DNA from: Pseudomonadota bacterium
GTDB lineage: Bacteria; Pseudomonadota; Gammaproteobacteria; Xanthomonadales; Xanthomonadaceae
DNA length: 8,039 bases
Assembly: GCA_019348095.1 (NCBI GenBank)
Contig: JAHWKC010000094.1
Location: 1 to 8,039 of the forward strand
Direction: 5' to 3'
Each line of letters opens with the position of its first letter. Positions within the stretch are counted from its first letter, which is position 1. Made by a program: the position numbers and the translations under genes. Below are positions 1-5,941 of the stretch, one piece after another. The notes under the pieces were generated by a model. The model saw only the letters and a list, made by a program, of their open reading frames with translations. It was not told the origin of the DNA and made no database searches.

Positions 1-852
1 GAGCTGCTGCACGACGCCGACGTCGCCCTGTACCGCGCCAAGAGCGGCGGGCGCAGCCGTTTCGTTTTGTTCGACGAGAGCCTGCAACTGGCCGCGCTGG
101 ACGTGCTGGAGGTCGAGCGCGAATTGCGCACCGGGATCGCCCACGGCGGATTCGAGCCGTACTTCCAGCCGCTGGTGCGCCTGTCGGACGCGCACCCGAT
201 CGGCTATGAGGCGCTGATCCGCTGGCACCATCCCGAGCGCGGCCTGCTCGGCCCGAGCCAGTTCCTGCCGGTGGCCGAGGACAGCGGCCTGATCGAGGCG
301 GTGGACTGGGCGATGTACCGCGCCGCCTGCGCCGCCGCGGTGCCGCTGGTGCGCGACGGCGGCTTTATCACCATCAACCTGTCGCCGCGCCACTTCCAGA
401 ACGCCGAGTTCGACCGCCAGCTGCTGCAACTCACCGCCGAGACCGGATACGACCCCGCGCGGCTGCGCGTGGAGGTCACCGAGGGCACCCTGCTCGGCGA
501 CCCCGACGCGGTGGTGCGCATCCTGGAGCGGCTGCGCGCCGGCGGCATCGAGGCGGCGCTGGACGACTTCGGCACCGGCTATTCCTCGCTGGGCTACGTG
601 CACCGGTTCCCGCTGAAGATGATCAAGATCGACCGCTCGTTCGTCGAGCCGCTCGGATCCGACAGCTCGCATCGCAGCTCCGCGGTGGTCGCCGCGGTGC
701 TGGCGCTGGCGCACTCGCTCGGGCTGGAAGTCGTGGCCGAGGGAATAGAAACGCCGGCGCAGCGCGACGCGCTGATCGCGATGGGCTGCGTCTACGGACA
801 GGGTTACCTGTTCGGGCGGCCGCAGCCGGCCGCGCACTGGAGCACTCCATAG
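1..852 (+). CDS. GGDEF-EAL cyclic-di-GMP phosphodiesterase, 5'-truncated
   Basis: The frame is open from base 1 and ends at TAG 850-852, so the gene starts before the window. The first ~20 codons give the end of a GGDEF domain (ADVALYRAKSGGRSRF, the usual AD-ALY-AK--GR-R ending). A full EAL domain follows. Its signatures are all intact: YEALIRWHHP (205-234), INLSPRHFQ, EVTEGTLL (Glu metal ligand), LDDFGTGYSSL (two Asp metal ligands), KIDRSFV, VVAEGIET and QGYLFGRP at the end. Since no metal-binding or catalytic residue looks lost, I infer an active phosphodiesterase hydrolysing c-di-GMP to pGpG. Whether the GGDEF half is catalytic cannot be judged because its GGDEF motif lies outside the window, as do any sensor domains. 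The gene is followed by a REP doublet, not by a co-directional close neighbour, so it is probably the end of its own transcript. Confidence 0.95.
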   Translation, partial: ELLHDADVALYRAKSGGRSRFVLFDESLQLAALDVLEVERELRTGIAHGGFEPYFQPLVRLSDAHPIGYEALIRWHHPERGLLGPSQFLPVAEDSGLIEAVDWAMYRAACAAAVPLVRDGGFITINLSPRHFQNAEFDRQLLQLTAETGYDPARLRVEVTEGTLLGDPDAVVRILERLRAGGIEAALDDFGTGYSSLGYVHRFPLKMIKIDRSFVEPLGSDSSHRSSAVVAAVLALAHSLGLEVVAEGIETPAQRDALIAMGCVYGQGYLFGRPQPAAHWSTP

Positions 853-860
853 CAAAGCCT

Positions 861-931
861 TTGGTAGGAGCGACGTCGCGGCCGCGCGGCTCCGGTCACT
901 GCCCTGTCGCGACTCACGTCGCTCCTACCAA
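861..931. repeat. REP doublet (inverted pair of GTAG-headed palindromes)
   Basis: The arms TTGGTAGGAGCGACGT (861-876) and ACGTCGCTCCTACCAA (916-931) are perfect 16-base inverted copies. Each arm begins with the GTAG head seen in REP elements spread by RAYT transposases (as in Stenotrophomonas SMAG repeats), and each can fold by itself: GCGACGTCGC on the left, and GCGAC-GTGA-GTCGC on the right when read on the minus strand. The element lies 8 bases after the stop of the phosphodiesterase gene. It may stabilise or end that transcript, but there is no T-run, so it is not a standard intrinsic terminator. Confidence 0.8.
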
Positions 932-981
932 GCGTAGCGGCGGCAATCCTGGTGACAGGTGACGCTGGCGCGCGCTGCGGC

Positions 982-987
982 GACAAT
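982..987 (+). promoter_or_regulatory. Candidate -10 element, leaderless esterase promoter
   Basis: GACAAT lies exactly 6 bases before the ATG at 994, which would put the transcription start on or next to the A of the start codon. A weak -35-like GTGACG sits at 960-965 with a 16-base spacer. There is no Shine-Dalgarno sequence before the ATG, which fits leaderless initiation. The same geometry recurs before hemC. Confidence 0.4.
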
Positions 988-993
988 GCGGCG

Positions 994-1710
994 ATGAGCC
1001 AGACCACCGATCCCGCGCTGTTAGACACCGTCGAAACCGAAACCGCGCCGTCGCCGGAATGGACCGTGTTGTGGCTGCACGGCCTCGGCGCCGACGGCAA
1101 CGACTTCGCTCCGATCGTGCCGCAGCTGGTGCGCCGCGACTGGCCGGCACTGCGCTTCGTGTTTCCGCACGCGCCGGTGCGGCCGGTCACGATCAACAAC
1201 GGCGTGCCCATGCGCGCCTGGTACGACATCCGCAGCTTCGATTTCAACGCGGCCGACTTCGCCGATCGCGCCGACGACGCCGGCGTCACCCAATCGGTCG
1301 CCGAGGTCGAGGCGCTGATCGCGCGTGAGGCCCGGCGCGGCGTGCCGGCTTCGCGCGTGCTGCTGGCCGGCTTCTCGCAGGGCGGCGCGATCGCGCTGGC
1401 GGCCGGGCTGCGCCGTGCCACGCCGCTGGCCGGCCTGATCGCGCTGTCGACCTACCTGCCGCTCAGCCAGTCCGCGGCCGAAGCGGCGGTGCGCGAACGC
1501 GGCGCGGCGGTGACCGCACAACCCTTGTTCATGGCGCACGGCCAGTTCGACCAGGTGGTGCCGTATGCGGCCGGTGCGGCCAGCCAGGCGCGGCTGCGCG
1601 CGCTGGGCTTGAGCCTCGACTGGCACCAGTACCCGATGGCGCACCAGGTCTGCGCCGAGCAGATCCGCGACCTGGGCGATTGGCTGTCGCGGCGTTTCGG
1701 GCGGGCCTGA
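994..1710 (+). CDS. Alpha/beta-hydrolase, carboxylesterase/phospholipase family
   Basis: This 238-residue protein is a compact alpha/beta hydrolase of the EstB / acyl-protein-thioesterase-like family (Abhydrolase_2), which hydrolyses short acyl esters or thioesters in the cytoplasm; no signal peptide is visible. The oxyanion-side motif LHGLGADGNDF is at residues 28-38 and PMRAWYDI at 72-79. The catalytic triad can be read directly: Ser128 in GFSQGG, Asp186 in GQFDQVVP and His217 in YPMAHQVC. Length is normal for the family (~220-240). I chose ATG 994 because homologues start a short distance before the first beta strand. A GTG at 952 in the same frame would add 14 residues of poor character and overlap the likely promoter. 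Substrate cannot be told from sequence. It is transcribed toward algR, 138 bases away. Confidence 0.9.
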   Translation: MSQTTDPALLDTVETETAPSPEWTVLWLHGLGADGNDFAPIVPQLVRRDWPALRFVFPHAPVRPVTINNGVPMRAWYDIRSFDFNAADFADRADDAGVTQSVAEVEALIAREARRGVPASRVLLAGFSQGGAIALAAGLRRATPLAGLIALSTYLPLSQSAAEAAVRERGAAVTAQPLFMAHGQFDQVVPYAAGAASQARLRALGLSLDWHQYPMAHQVCAEQIRDLGDWLSRRFGRA

Positions 1711-1774
1711 GCGCGCCTCCGCGGCGCACATTGCTGCGATGGTGGCCCTGCGCACCTCATCCCGGGATCCAGTG

Positions 1775-1805
1775 TTGAAACGCCAGGGCGCAAGCCGGCT
1801 ACTAT
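1775..1805 (+). promoter_or_regulatory. Candidate sigma-70-type promoter for algR
   Basis: TTGAAA (1775-1780) and TACTAT (1800-1805) resemble -35 and -10 boxes with a 19-base spacer, longer than the ideal 17. A start near 1812 would leave a leader of ~37 bases that includes a G-rich ribosome-binding site (GGGGGG, 1833-1838) before ATG 1849. The rest of 1711-1848 shows only a weak 5-bp hairpin (1713-1727) after the esterase stop. Confidence 0.35.
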
Positions 1806-1848
1806 CGGGGCAGGCGTCCATGGCGACGGTCTGGGGGGTACGGACCCG

Positions 1849-2607
1849 ATGGCAACCGAGTCGATGAGCGTTGCGCCGATGACGGTGGTCATCGCCGACG
1901 ACGAACCGCTGGCGCGCGACCGCCTGCGCAGCCTGCTGCGTGAGCAGCCCGGAGTGGAGGTGGTCGCCGAGGCCGGCGATGGCCAGCACGCGCTGCACGC
2001 GTGTGCCGAGCACGAGCCGGACCTGGTGCTGCTCGACATCGCGATGCCCGGCATCGACGGGCTGGAGGCGGCGCGGCACCTGGCCGCATTCGAGCCGCGC
2101 CCGGCGGTGGTGTTCTGCACCGCCTACGACGCCCACGCGCTGTCGGCGTTCGAGGCCGAGGCGATCGACTACCTGGTCAAACCGGTACGCCCCGAACGGC
2201 TGGCCGCGGCGCTGGAGCGCGTGCGCACCTTCGCCGCCGGGCGCGGGCGCAACGGCCCCGCGCCTGCCGGGCAACGCCGCAGCCACCTGTGCGCGCGGCT
2301 GCGCGGCAGCCTGCGGCTGATCCCGATCGAGGACGTGCACTACCTGCAGGCCGAGGAGAAGTACGTGGTGGTGCACCACGCGCGCGGCGAGGACCTGATC
2401 GAGGAGTCGCTCAAGTCGCTGGAGGAGGAATTCGCCGAGTGTTTCATCCGCATCCACCGCAACTGCCTGGTCGCGCGGCACGAGATCGTCGAGCTGAAGC
2501 GTTGCCCCGACGGCCACGTGCACGCGGTGCTGCGCCACGGCAAGCAGCCGCTGGAAGTCAGCCGCCGCTGCGTGGCGGGGTTGCGGGAGATGTTGAAGCA
2601 CCTCTGA
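1849..2607 (+). CDS. algR: AlgR-type LytTR response regulator
   Basis: This 252-residue protein has a receiver domain (about residues 11-128) and a LytTR DNA-binding domain (about 145-250), the AlgR layout. In the receiver, Asp17/Asp18 form the acidic pocket, Asp63 in [13 protein letters not shown] is the phosphoacceptor, and Thr91 and Lys111 are the switch residues. The DNA-binding half has the LytTR signature [12 protein letters not shown] (199-210) and ends [15 protein letters not shown], close to AlgR as I remember it. AlgR controls alginate, twitching and virulence genes in Pseudomonas; the regulon here is unknown. The next gene is hemC, as in Pseudomonas, which supports orthology. The partner kinase AlgZ/FimS is not adjacent. 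The start is uncertain: ATG 1849 has the best G-rich ribosome site, but in-frame ATGs at 1864 and 1879 exist, and 1879 ([10 protein letters not shown]) best matches the AlgR N-terminus. Confidence 0.9.
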   Translation: MATESMSVAPMTVVIADDEPLARDRLRSLLREQPGVEVVAEAGDGQHALHACAEHEPDLVLLDIAMPGIDGLEAARHLAAFEPRPAVVFCTAYDAHALSAFEAEAIDYLVKPVRPERLAAALERVRTFAAGRGRNGPAPAGQRRSHLCARLRGSLRLIPIEDVHYLQAEEKYVVVHHARGEDLIEESLKSLEEEFAECFIRIHRNCLVARHEIVELKRCPDGHVHAVLRHGKQPLEVSRRCVAGLREMLKHL

Positions 2608-2623
2608 CTCGCGGTTTTCGGGG

Positions 2624-2816
2624 CTCGGGACTCGGAAAATCAGGAGCGGGTTCGCAAAGGACGCAAATAGCGCAAAAGGGAAGCAGGATTCGCCTGGTTC
2701 ATCTTTGCGGCTTTGGCGTCCTCTGCGGACGGCTTCATGCTCCACCGAGTCCCGAGTCCCGAGTCCTGAGTCCCGAGTCCCGAGTCCCGAGTCCCGAGTC
2801 CCGAGTCCCGAGTCCC
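2624..2816. repeat. Nested inverted-repeat element ending in a heptad array
   Basis: The gap after algR holds a ~193-bp palindromic element. The outer arm CTCGGGACTCGG (2624-2635) is the exact reverse complement of 2745-2756. Inside it, 2652-2676 (CGCAAAGGACGC core) matches the reverse complement of 2704-2728 at 19 of 25 positions. The right outer arm then continues as a tandem heptad array. Repeats of this style (heptads plus CGCAAAGGACGCAAA stretches) are, from memory, dispersed in Xanthomonadaceae genomes and produce many false open frames. No coding function is apparent. Confidence 0.75.
2747..2816 (+). repeat. Tandem 7-bp repeat (GAGTCCC), 10 copies
   Basis: There are ten uninterrupted 7-base units, GAGTCCC, all identical except the third (2761-2767), which is GAGTCCT. 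The array ends 36 bases before the candidate hemC -10 box, so it covers about -49 and further upstream of the predicted start. Perfect short tandem arrays like this can change copy number by slipped-strand replication. Confidence 0.95.
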
Positions 2817-2852
2817 GCCCCGTCCGCCACAGCGCCACTCCCGCCGAGCGGC

Positions 2853-2858
2853 GATAAT
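2853..2858 (+). promoter_or_regulatory. Candidate -10 element, leaderless hemC promoter
   Basis: GATAAT stands 6 bases before ATG 2865, which places the transcription start on or next to the start codon. No Shine-Dalgarno sequence precedes the ATG. No convincing -35 box is visible. The surrounding sequence GCGGCGATAATGGCCCC resembles the esterase counterpart GCGGCGACAATGCGGCG. Confidence 0.45.
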
Positions 2859-2864
2859 GGCCCC

Positions 2865-3782
2865 ATGACCACGCTGCGCATCGCCACCCGCAAGAGCCCG
2901 CTCGCCCTGTGGCAGAGCGAACACGTCGCCGCCGGCCTGCGCCGGGCGCATCCGGGGCTGGAGGTGGTGCTGGTGCCGATGAGCACGCGCGGCGACGAGG
3001 TGCTGGACCGCTCGCTGGCCGCGATCGGCGGCAAGGGGCTGTTCCTGAAGGAGCTCGAACTGGCGATGCAGCGCGGTGAAGCCGACTGCGCGGTGCATTC
3101 GCTGAAGGACGTGCCGATGGAGCTGGAGCCGGGGTTTGCATTGCCGGCAATCCTGGAGCGCGCCGATGCGGCCGACGCGTTCGTCAGCCACCGCTTCGAG
3201 GACATCGCCGCGTTGCCGCATGGCGCCTGCGTCGGCACCTCGTCGTTGCGTCGCCAGGCGCAGCTGCGCGCGCTGCGGCCGGACCTGCAACTGCGCGACC
3301 TGCGCGGCAACGTCAACACCCGCCTGGCCAAGCTCGATGCCGGCGACTACGACGCCATCGTGCTGGCCTGCGCCGGCTTGCAGCGGCTCGGCTTCCAGGC
3401 CCGCATCCGCAGCCGCCTGCAGCCGCCACAGTGGTTGCCCGCGCCGGCGCAGGGCGCGATCGCGGTGGAGTGCCGCGACGACGACCCCGACGTCCACGCC
3501 CTGTTTGCCGCGCTCGACCACATGCCCACGCGCGTCTGTGCCGAGGCCGAGCGGGCGATGAACCGTGCACTGGACGGCAGCTGCCACGTGCCGATTGCGG
3601 CGTACGCGCAGCTGGAGGGCGAGCAGCTGCACCTGCACGGCCTGGTCGGCTCGGCGATCGACGGCCGCATTGTGCGCGCGCAGGCCGAGGGCCGCGCCGA
3701 TGTCCGCGAGGCGCTGGCCTGGGGCGTCGCGCAGTCGCTGCTGGCGCAGGGCGCGGGCGAACTCATCGGCGCCGCCAGGTAA
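2865..3782 (+). CDS. hemC: Porphobilinogen deaminase (hydroxymethylbilane synthase)
   Basis: This 305-residue cytoplasmic enzyme joins four porphobilinogen molecules into hydroxymethylbilane in heme and tetrapyrrole synthesis. Length is typical. The N-terminus [15 protein letters not shown] is the family signature. Asp82 in VHSLKDVP is the catalytic aspartate, and Cys240 in [11 protein letters not shown] carries the dipyrromethane cofactor. Substrate-binding arginines are present in TSSLRRQAQ (R129, R130) and LRGNVNTRL (R147, R153). ATG 2865 is chosen because it begins the conserved N-terminus. The frame is open far upstream, but that part reads through the heptad array and is not plausible protein. 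The gene follows algR in the same direction across a 257-bp repeat-filled gap, so it probably has its own promoter. hemD, often next in Pseudomonas, is not present; a REP cluster and a convergent gene follow instead. Confidence 0.97.
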   Translation: MTTLRIATRKSPLALWQSEHVAAGLRRAHPGLEVVLVPMSTRGDEVLDRSLAAIGGKGLFLKELELAMQRGEADCAVHSLKDVPMELEPGFALPAILERADAADAFVSHRFEDIAALPHGACVGTSSLRRQAQLRALRPDLQLRDLRGNVNTRLAKLDAGDYDAIVLACAGLQRLGFQARIRSRLQPPQWLPAPAQGAIAVECRDDDPDVHALFAALDHMPTRVCAEAERAMNRALDGSCHVPIAAYAQLEGEQLHLHGLVGSAIDGRIVRAQAEGRADVREALAWGVAQSLLAQGAGELIGAAR

Positions 3783-3790
3783 GGGCCGCT

Positions 3791-3870
3791 GGAGAGCCGA
3801 GCTTGCTCGGCTGCGCACCCACGAGGGCTCGCGCATCCACCGCGCTGCAGCGGAGCAAGCTCCGCTCGAC
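3791..3870. repeat. REP doublet, GTAGAGCCGAG-like family
   Basis: Two 24-base units face each other: 3791-3814 on the plus strand and 3847-3870 on the minus strand. Each forms a 7-bp stem with a 4-base loop: AGCCGAG-CTTG-CTCGGCT (3795-3812), and AGCGGAG-CAAG-CTCCGCT (3849-3866, plus strand). Read in the same orientation they differ at four positions, two of which are a paired swap (C-G to G-C) that keeps the stem. The unit resembles Stenotrophomonas SMAG repeats, with degenerate heads (GGAG, GTCG). It starts 8 bases after the hemC stop. Confidence 0.75.
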
Positions 3871-3903
3871 CATCGAACCGCCGCACTCCGGCCGCGGCCT
3901 CTC

Positions 3904-3986
3904 TGTAGGAGCGCCCCATGGGCGCGAACGCAAATCGGGCAGGCGCGATGGTTCGGTTTCCATCGCGGCCATGGGCCGCTCCTACA
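3904..3986. repeat. REP doublet, GTAGGAGCG family
   Basis: The unit at 3904-3927 (TGTAGGAGCG head, CCATGG core, CGCGA end) and the inverted unit at 3963-3986 are 24-base copies differing at only two positions. Those two positions pair with each other in the hairpin (C-G in one, G-C in the other). Both have the GTAG head typical of RAYT-mobilised REPs. This is the same head (GTAGGAGCG) as the doublet at 861-931. Confidence 0.8.
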
Positions 3987-4003
3987 AAAGCGCCGGTGAT
4001 CCC

Positions 4004-4028
4004 GTGGAGCCGAGCAACTCGGCTCTAC
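4004..4028 (-). repeat. Single REP unit, GTAGAGCCGAG family
   Basis: On the minus strand this reads GTAGAGCCGAG, a 3-base loop TTG, then CTCGGCTCCAC, a 7-bp stem (4008-4014 with 4018-4024) with a full GTAG head. It belongs to the same family as 3791-3870. It lies 11 bases beyond the 3' end of the DmsC-like gene, so it may cap that transcript. Confidence 0.7.
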
Positions 4029-4038
4029 CGTTTGACGG

Positions 4039-4992
4039 TCAGTAGTACAGCGACACCAGGTGCCGCGCCTCTGCGAAGAACAGCCAGCGTTCGACCGCCG
4101 CGCCGCACAACGTGCTCACCGCCGCGGCGGCGAACCACGGTGCCGCGTCCACGTGCACCAGCAGCCACACCGGCAGCATCAGCAGCGCCGGCAGCACCGC
4201 GAACAGCAGCACGGCGATGGAGCGAAGCTTTCGCGCGTGCTTGCGTGCGAGCACGAACACCATCTCGCGGGTGAGGAAGTTGCCTTCGGTGTGCGGACGC
4301 TCGAACACCTGGACCTCTCGCTCCGGCAGCCCGACCGCATCGCCGCGCGTCGCCGGCAGCGGGGTGTGGTCGATGTCGCGCCAGTAGCGGCGCTTGAGCC
4401 ACCACAGCGCGGCCATCAGCGTGATCGCCAGCAGCGCCGGCAGGCGGCCGAGCCGGCCATCGACCCCCTCGATCGCGGCCAGCAGCAGCCCGCCGCTCAG
4501 CAGTGCGAACACGAGGTAGCCGGGCAGTACCAGCCGGTGCCGCCAGGCCGGGATCGGCTTGAGTGAGGCATAGATCATCGCCGTGCAGGCCACCGTGACC
4601 AGCGCACACGCGGCCAGCAGCAGGCATAGCGCCACGGTCGCGGCATTGAGCGGAATGGAGAACACCGCATCGTGCCGGTCGATCATCTGCGCGTAGGCGA
4701 GCAGGCCGAATGCCAGCGCTGGTGGGTAGGTCAGTACCGCGGCCACGCCTTCGCGCGACAGCCACGACGTGCGCCATTGCGAGAACGCGCGCCAGGCGCG
4801 CATCGGCTTGCCCAGGTGCCACAGCGAGCTGACCAGGCCGACGGTGGCCAGCACCAGTGCGAGCGCGGTGGCGACCGCGAGCAGCCACGGATCGACCCGG
4901 CCGGTCAGCGCGGCGAGCGCGCTCCAGAACAGCAGCCCGTAGCCGGCGCCCGACAGCGTGCTGAAGATGATGACCGAAAACGCCGGGTGCAT
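4039..4992 (-). CDS. DmsC-like membrane anchor subunit of a molybdoenzyme
   Basis: This 317-residue integral membrane protein belongs to the DmsC family, which anchors a molybdopterin/iron-sulfur enzyme to the inner membrane and exchanges electrons with the quinone pool. About eight hydrophobic segments can be read: roughly residues 7-29, 35-57, 82-103, 115-140, 155-175, 183-199, 257-280 and 284-304. The family signature HLGKPMRAWRAFSQWRTSWL with SREG (59-82) is intact. I chose ATG 4992 because MHPAFSV is the usual DmsC beginning; an upstream in-frame ATG at 5148 lies inside the DmsB-like gene and adds non-family sequence. It lies 58 bases after the iron-sulfur subunit gene and is presumably co-transcribed with it. 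It could be DmsC or SoeC; sequence alone does not decide. A REP unit follows its stop. Confidence 0.88.
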   Translation of the reverse strand: MHPAFSVIIFSTLSGAGYGLLFWSALAALTGRVDPWLLAVATALALVLATVGLVSSLWHLGKPMRAWRAFSQWRTSWLSREGVAAVLTYPPALAFGLLAYAQMIDRHDAVFSIPLNAATVALCLLLAACALVTVACTAMIYASLKPIPAWRHRLVLPGYLVFALLSGGLLLAAIEGVDGRLGRLPALLAITLMAALWWLKRRYWRDIDHTPLPATRGDAVGLPEREVQVFERPHTEGNFLTREMVFVLARKHARKLRSIAVLLFAVLPALLMLPVWLLVHVDAAPWFAAAAVSTLCGAAVERWLFFAEARHLVSLYY

Positions 4993-5050
4993 CAGGCCGG
5001 ACCGGCCGGTTGCCGACGCGGCGCGCCACGCCGCCGACGCGGTGGCGCGC

Positions 5051-5908
5051 TCATCGCGACAGCGCCCGGTCGAGCCAGCGCAGCACCGACGGCAAGGCGG
5101 CGGCGTCCAGTGATTCGCCCGGCGCGCTGGCTGCCACCGTGCTTGCATCGCCGCCGGCGCGGCGCGGGCGTGGCGGCAGGTACTGGTTGACCGGCTTGTA
5201 ACCGAGCTCCGGCATCAGGTCGACGCCGCCGCGCGCGGCGACCAGCTTGGACACTTTAGAGTCGGGGTCGCCCAGGTCGCCGAAGTGGCGCGCCCGGGTC
5301 GGGCAGGCCTGCACGCAGGCCGGCTGGCGCTCCTCCTCGGCCAGGTTGTCGTTGTAGATGCGGTCGATGCACAGGGTGCATTTCTTCATCACCCCCTCGA
5401 CCTCGCTGTATTCGCGCGCGCCGTAGGGGCAGGCCCAGGAGCACAGCTTGCAGCCGATGCACTTGTCCTCGTCGACCAGCACGATGCCGTCCTCGGCGCG
5501 CTTGTAACTGGCGCCGGTCGGGCACACCGTGACGCACGCCGGCTGCTCGCAGTGCAGGCACGAGCGCGGGAAATGCAGGGTCATGGCAGGCTGCGGCGCC
5601 TGCGCCCCGGCGCCTGAACCACACCTGGAACCCTCATCCGGCCTGCCGCCACGCGCCGGCTCGCCCTGGACAGAGGGCGAACCGGGTTGAGCAAGGGCTT
5701 GCTCGGCAGCGAGCTCGTAACTGTGCACCCGGTTGAACCACACCCCGGTGGGATCCTTGCCGTACGGCTGCTCGTCGGTCAGCGGCGCGGCGAAGCCGCC
5801 GGCGTTCCACTCCTTGCAGCTGACCGCGCAGGCGTGGCAGCCGACGCAGGTGTCCAGGTCGATCACCAGGCCCATCTTCTTCTTCGACGGTGGCGGCAGG
5901 TCGGTCAT
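5051..5908 (-). CDS. DmsB-like four-cluster [4Fe-4S] electron-transfer subunit
   Basis: This 285-residue protein carries electrons between a molybdopterin catalytic subunit and a membrane anchor. All sixteen cluster cysteines are present: C21/24/27/31, C117/120/125/129, C150/153/156/160 and C177/180/198/202, the last in CTLC...CVQAC. The start GLVIDLDTCVGCHACAVSCK and the segment DPTGVWFNRVHSYE recall the SoeB/DmsB branch linked to sulfite or DMSO chemistry. No Tat or Sec signal is seen, so the subunit is either cytoplasmic or carried by a partner. ATG 5908 is 33 bases after the permease stop; Met12 is an alternative. Two oddities: a low-complexity Gly/Pro/Arg/Ala stretch at ~66-108 between clusters I and II, rich in palindromic DNA and absent from typical family members as I recall them; and a ~36-residue tail after NQYLPPRPRR. 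The catalytic partner is not in the window. Confidence 0.9.
   Translation of the reverse strand: MTDLPPPSKKKMGLVIDLDTCVGCHACAVSCKEWNAGGFAAPLTDEQPYGKDPTGVWFNRVHSYELAAEQALAQPGSPSVQGEPARGGRPDEGSRCGSGAGAQAPQPAMTLHFPRSCLHCEQPACVTVCPTGASYKRAEDGIVLVDEDKCIGCKLCSWACPYGAREYSEVEGVMKKCTLCIDRIYNDNLAEEERQPACVQACPTRARHFGDLGDPDSKVSKLVAARGGVDLMPELGYKPVNQYLPPRPRRAGGDASTVAASAPGESLDAAALPSVLRWLDRALSR
5591..5704. repeat. Palindrome-rich segment inside the DmsB-like gene
   Basis: This part of the coding sequence contains a 7-bp hairpin TCGCCCT/AGGGCGA (5661-5667 with 5674-5680), a second 7-base inverted pair GAGCAAG/CTTGCTC (5689-5695 with 5698-5704), and CCCTCATCCGGCCTGCCG (5631-5648), which looks like the start of a repeat commonly dispersed in proteobacterial intergenic DNA. 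It encodes a low-complexity linker with no recognised fold. I infer a repeat captured in frame; family membership rests on memory. Confidence 0.45.
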
Positions 5909-5941
5909 CGGTTCGGTCGGGTGTGGGTCACGGCATGCGCC

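Noticed and set aside
952..993. GTG 952 as the esterase start.
   Set aside because: It adds 14 residues outside the hydrolase fold and covers the likely promoter; ATG 994 fits family length.
1713..1727. Hairpin after the esterase stop as an intrinsic terminator.
   Set aside because: The stem is only 5 bp, in DNA where such pairs are common by chance, with no T-run after it.
2747..2816. The regular short repeats considered as a CRISPR array.
   Set aside because: The units are 7 bases, contiguous, without spacers, and no cas genes are present. It is a simple tandem repeat.
1021..3150. A 709-codon minus-strand open frame across the esterase, algR, the repeat element and the hemC start.
   Set aside because: It is antisense to three genes with clear family motifs, is rich in Arg/Ala/Gln low-complexity sequence, and includes RDSGLGT repeats that are just the heptad array translated.
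2001..3782. A long plus-strand open frame that would give hemC an N-terminal extension of ~288 residues.
   Set aside because: The extension overlaps algR out of frame and passes through the heptad array. HemC homologues start at the [15 protein letters not shown] motif, and a -10-like box sits just before ATG 2865.
4025..5029. A 334-codon minus-strand frame overlapping the DmsC-like gene.
   Set aside because: It is a shifted frame of the DmsC-like coding sequence, full of Arg/Ala/Gly without membrane segments or family motifs.
4993..5148. ATG 5148 as the DmsC-like start.
   Set aside because: The extra 52 residues overlap the end of the iron-sulfur gene, are Arg/Ala/Cys-rich and do not resemble DmsC, which begins MHPAFSV.
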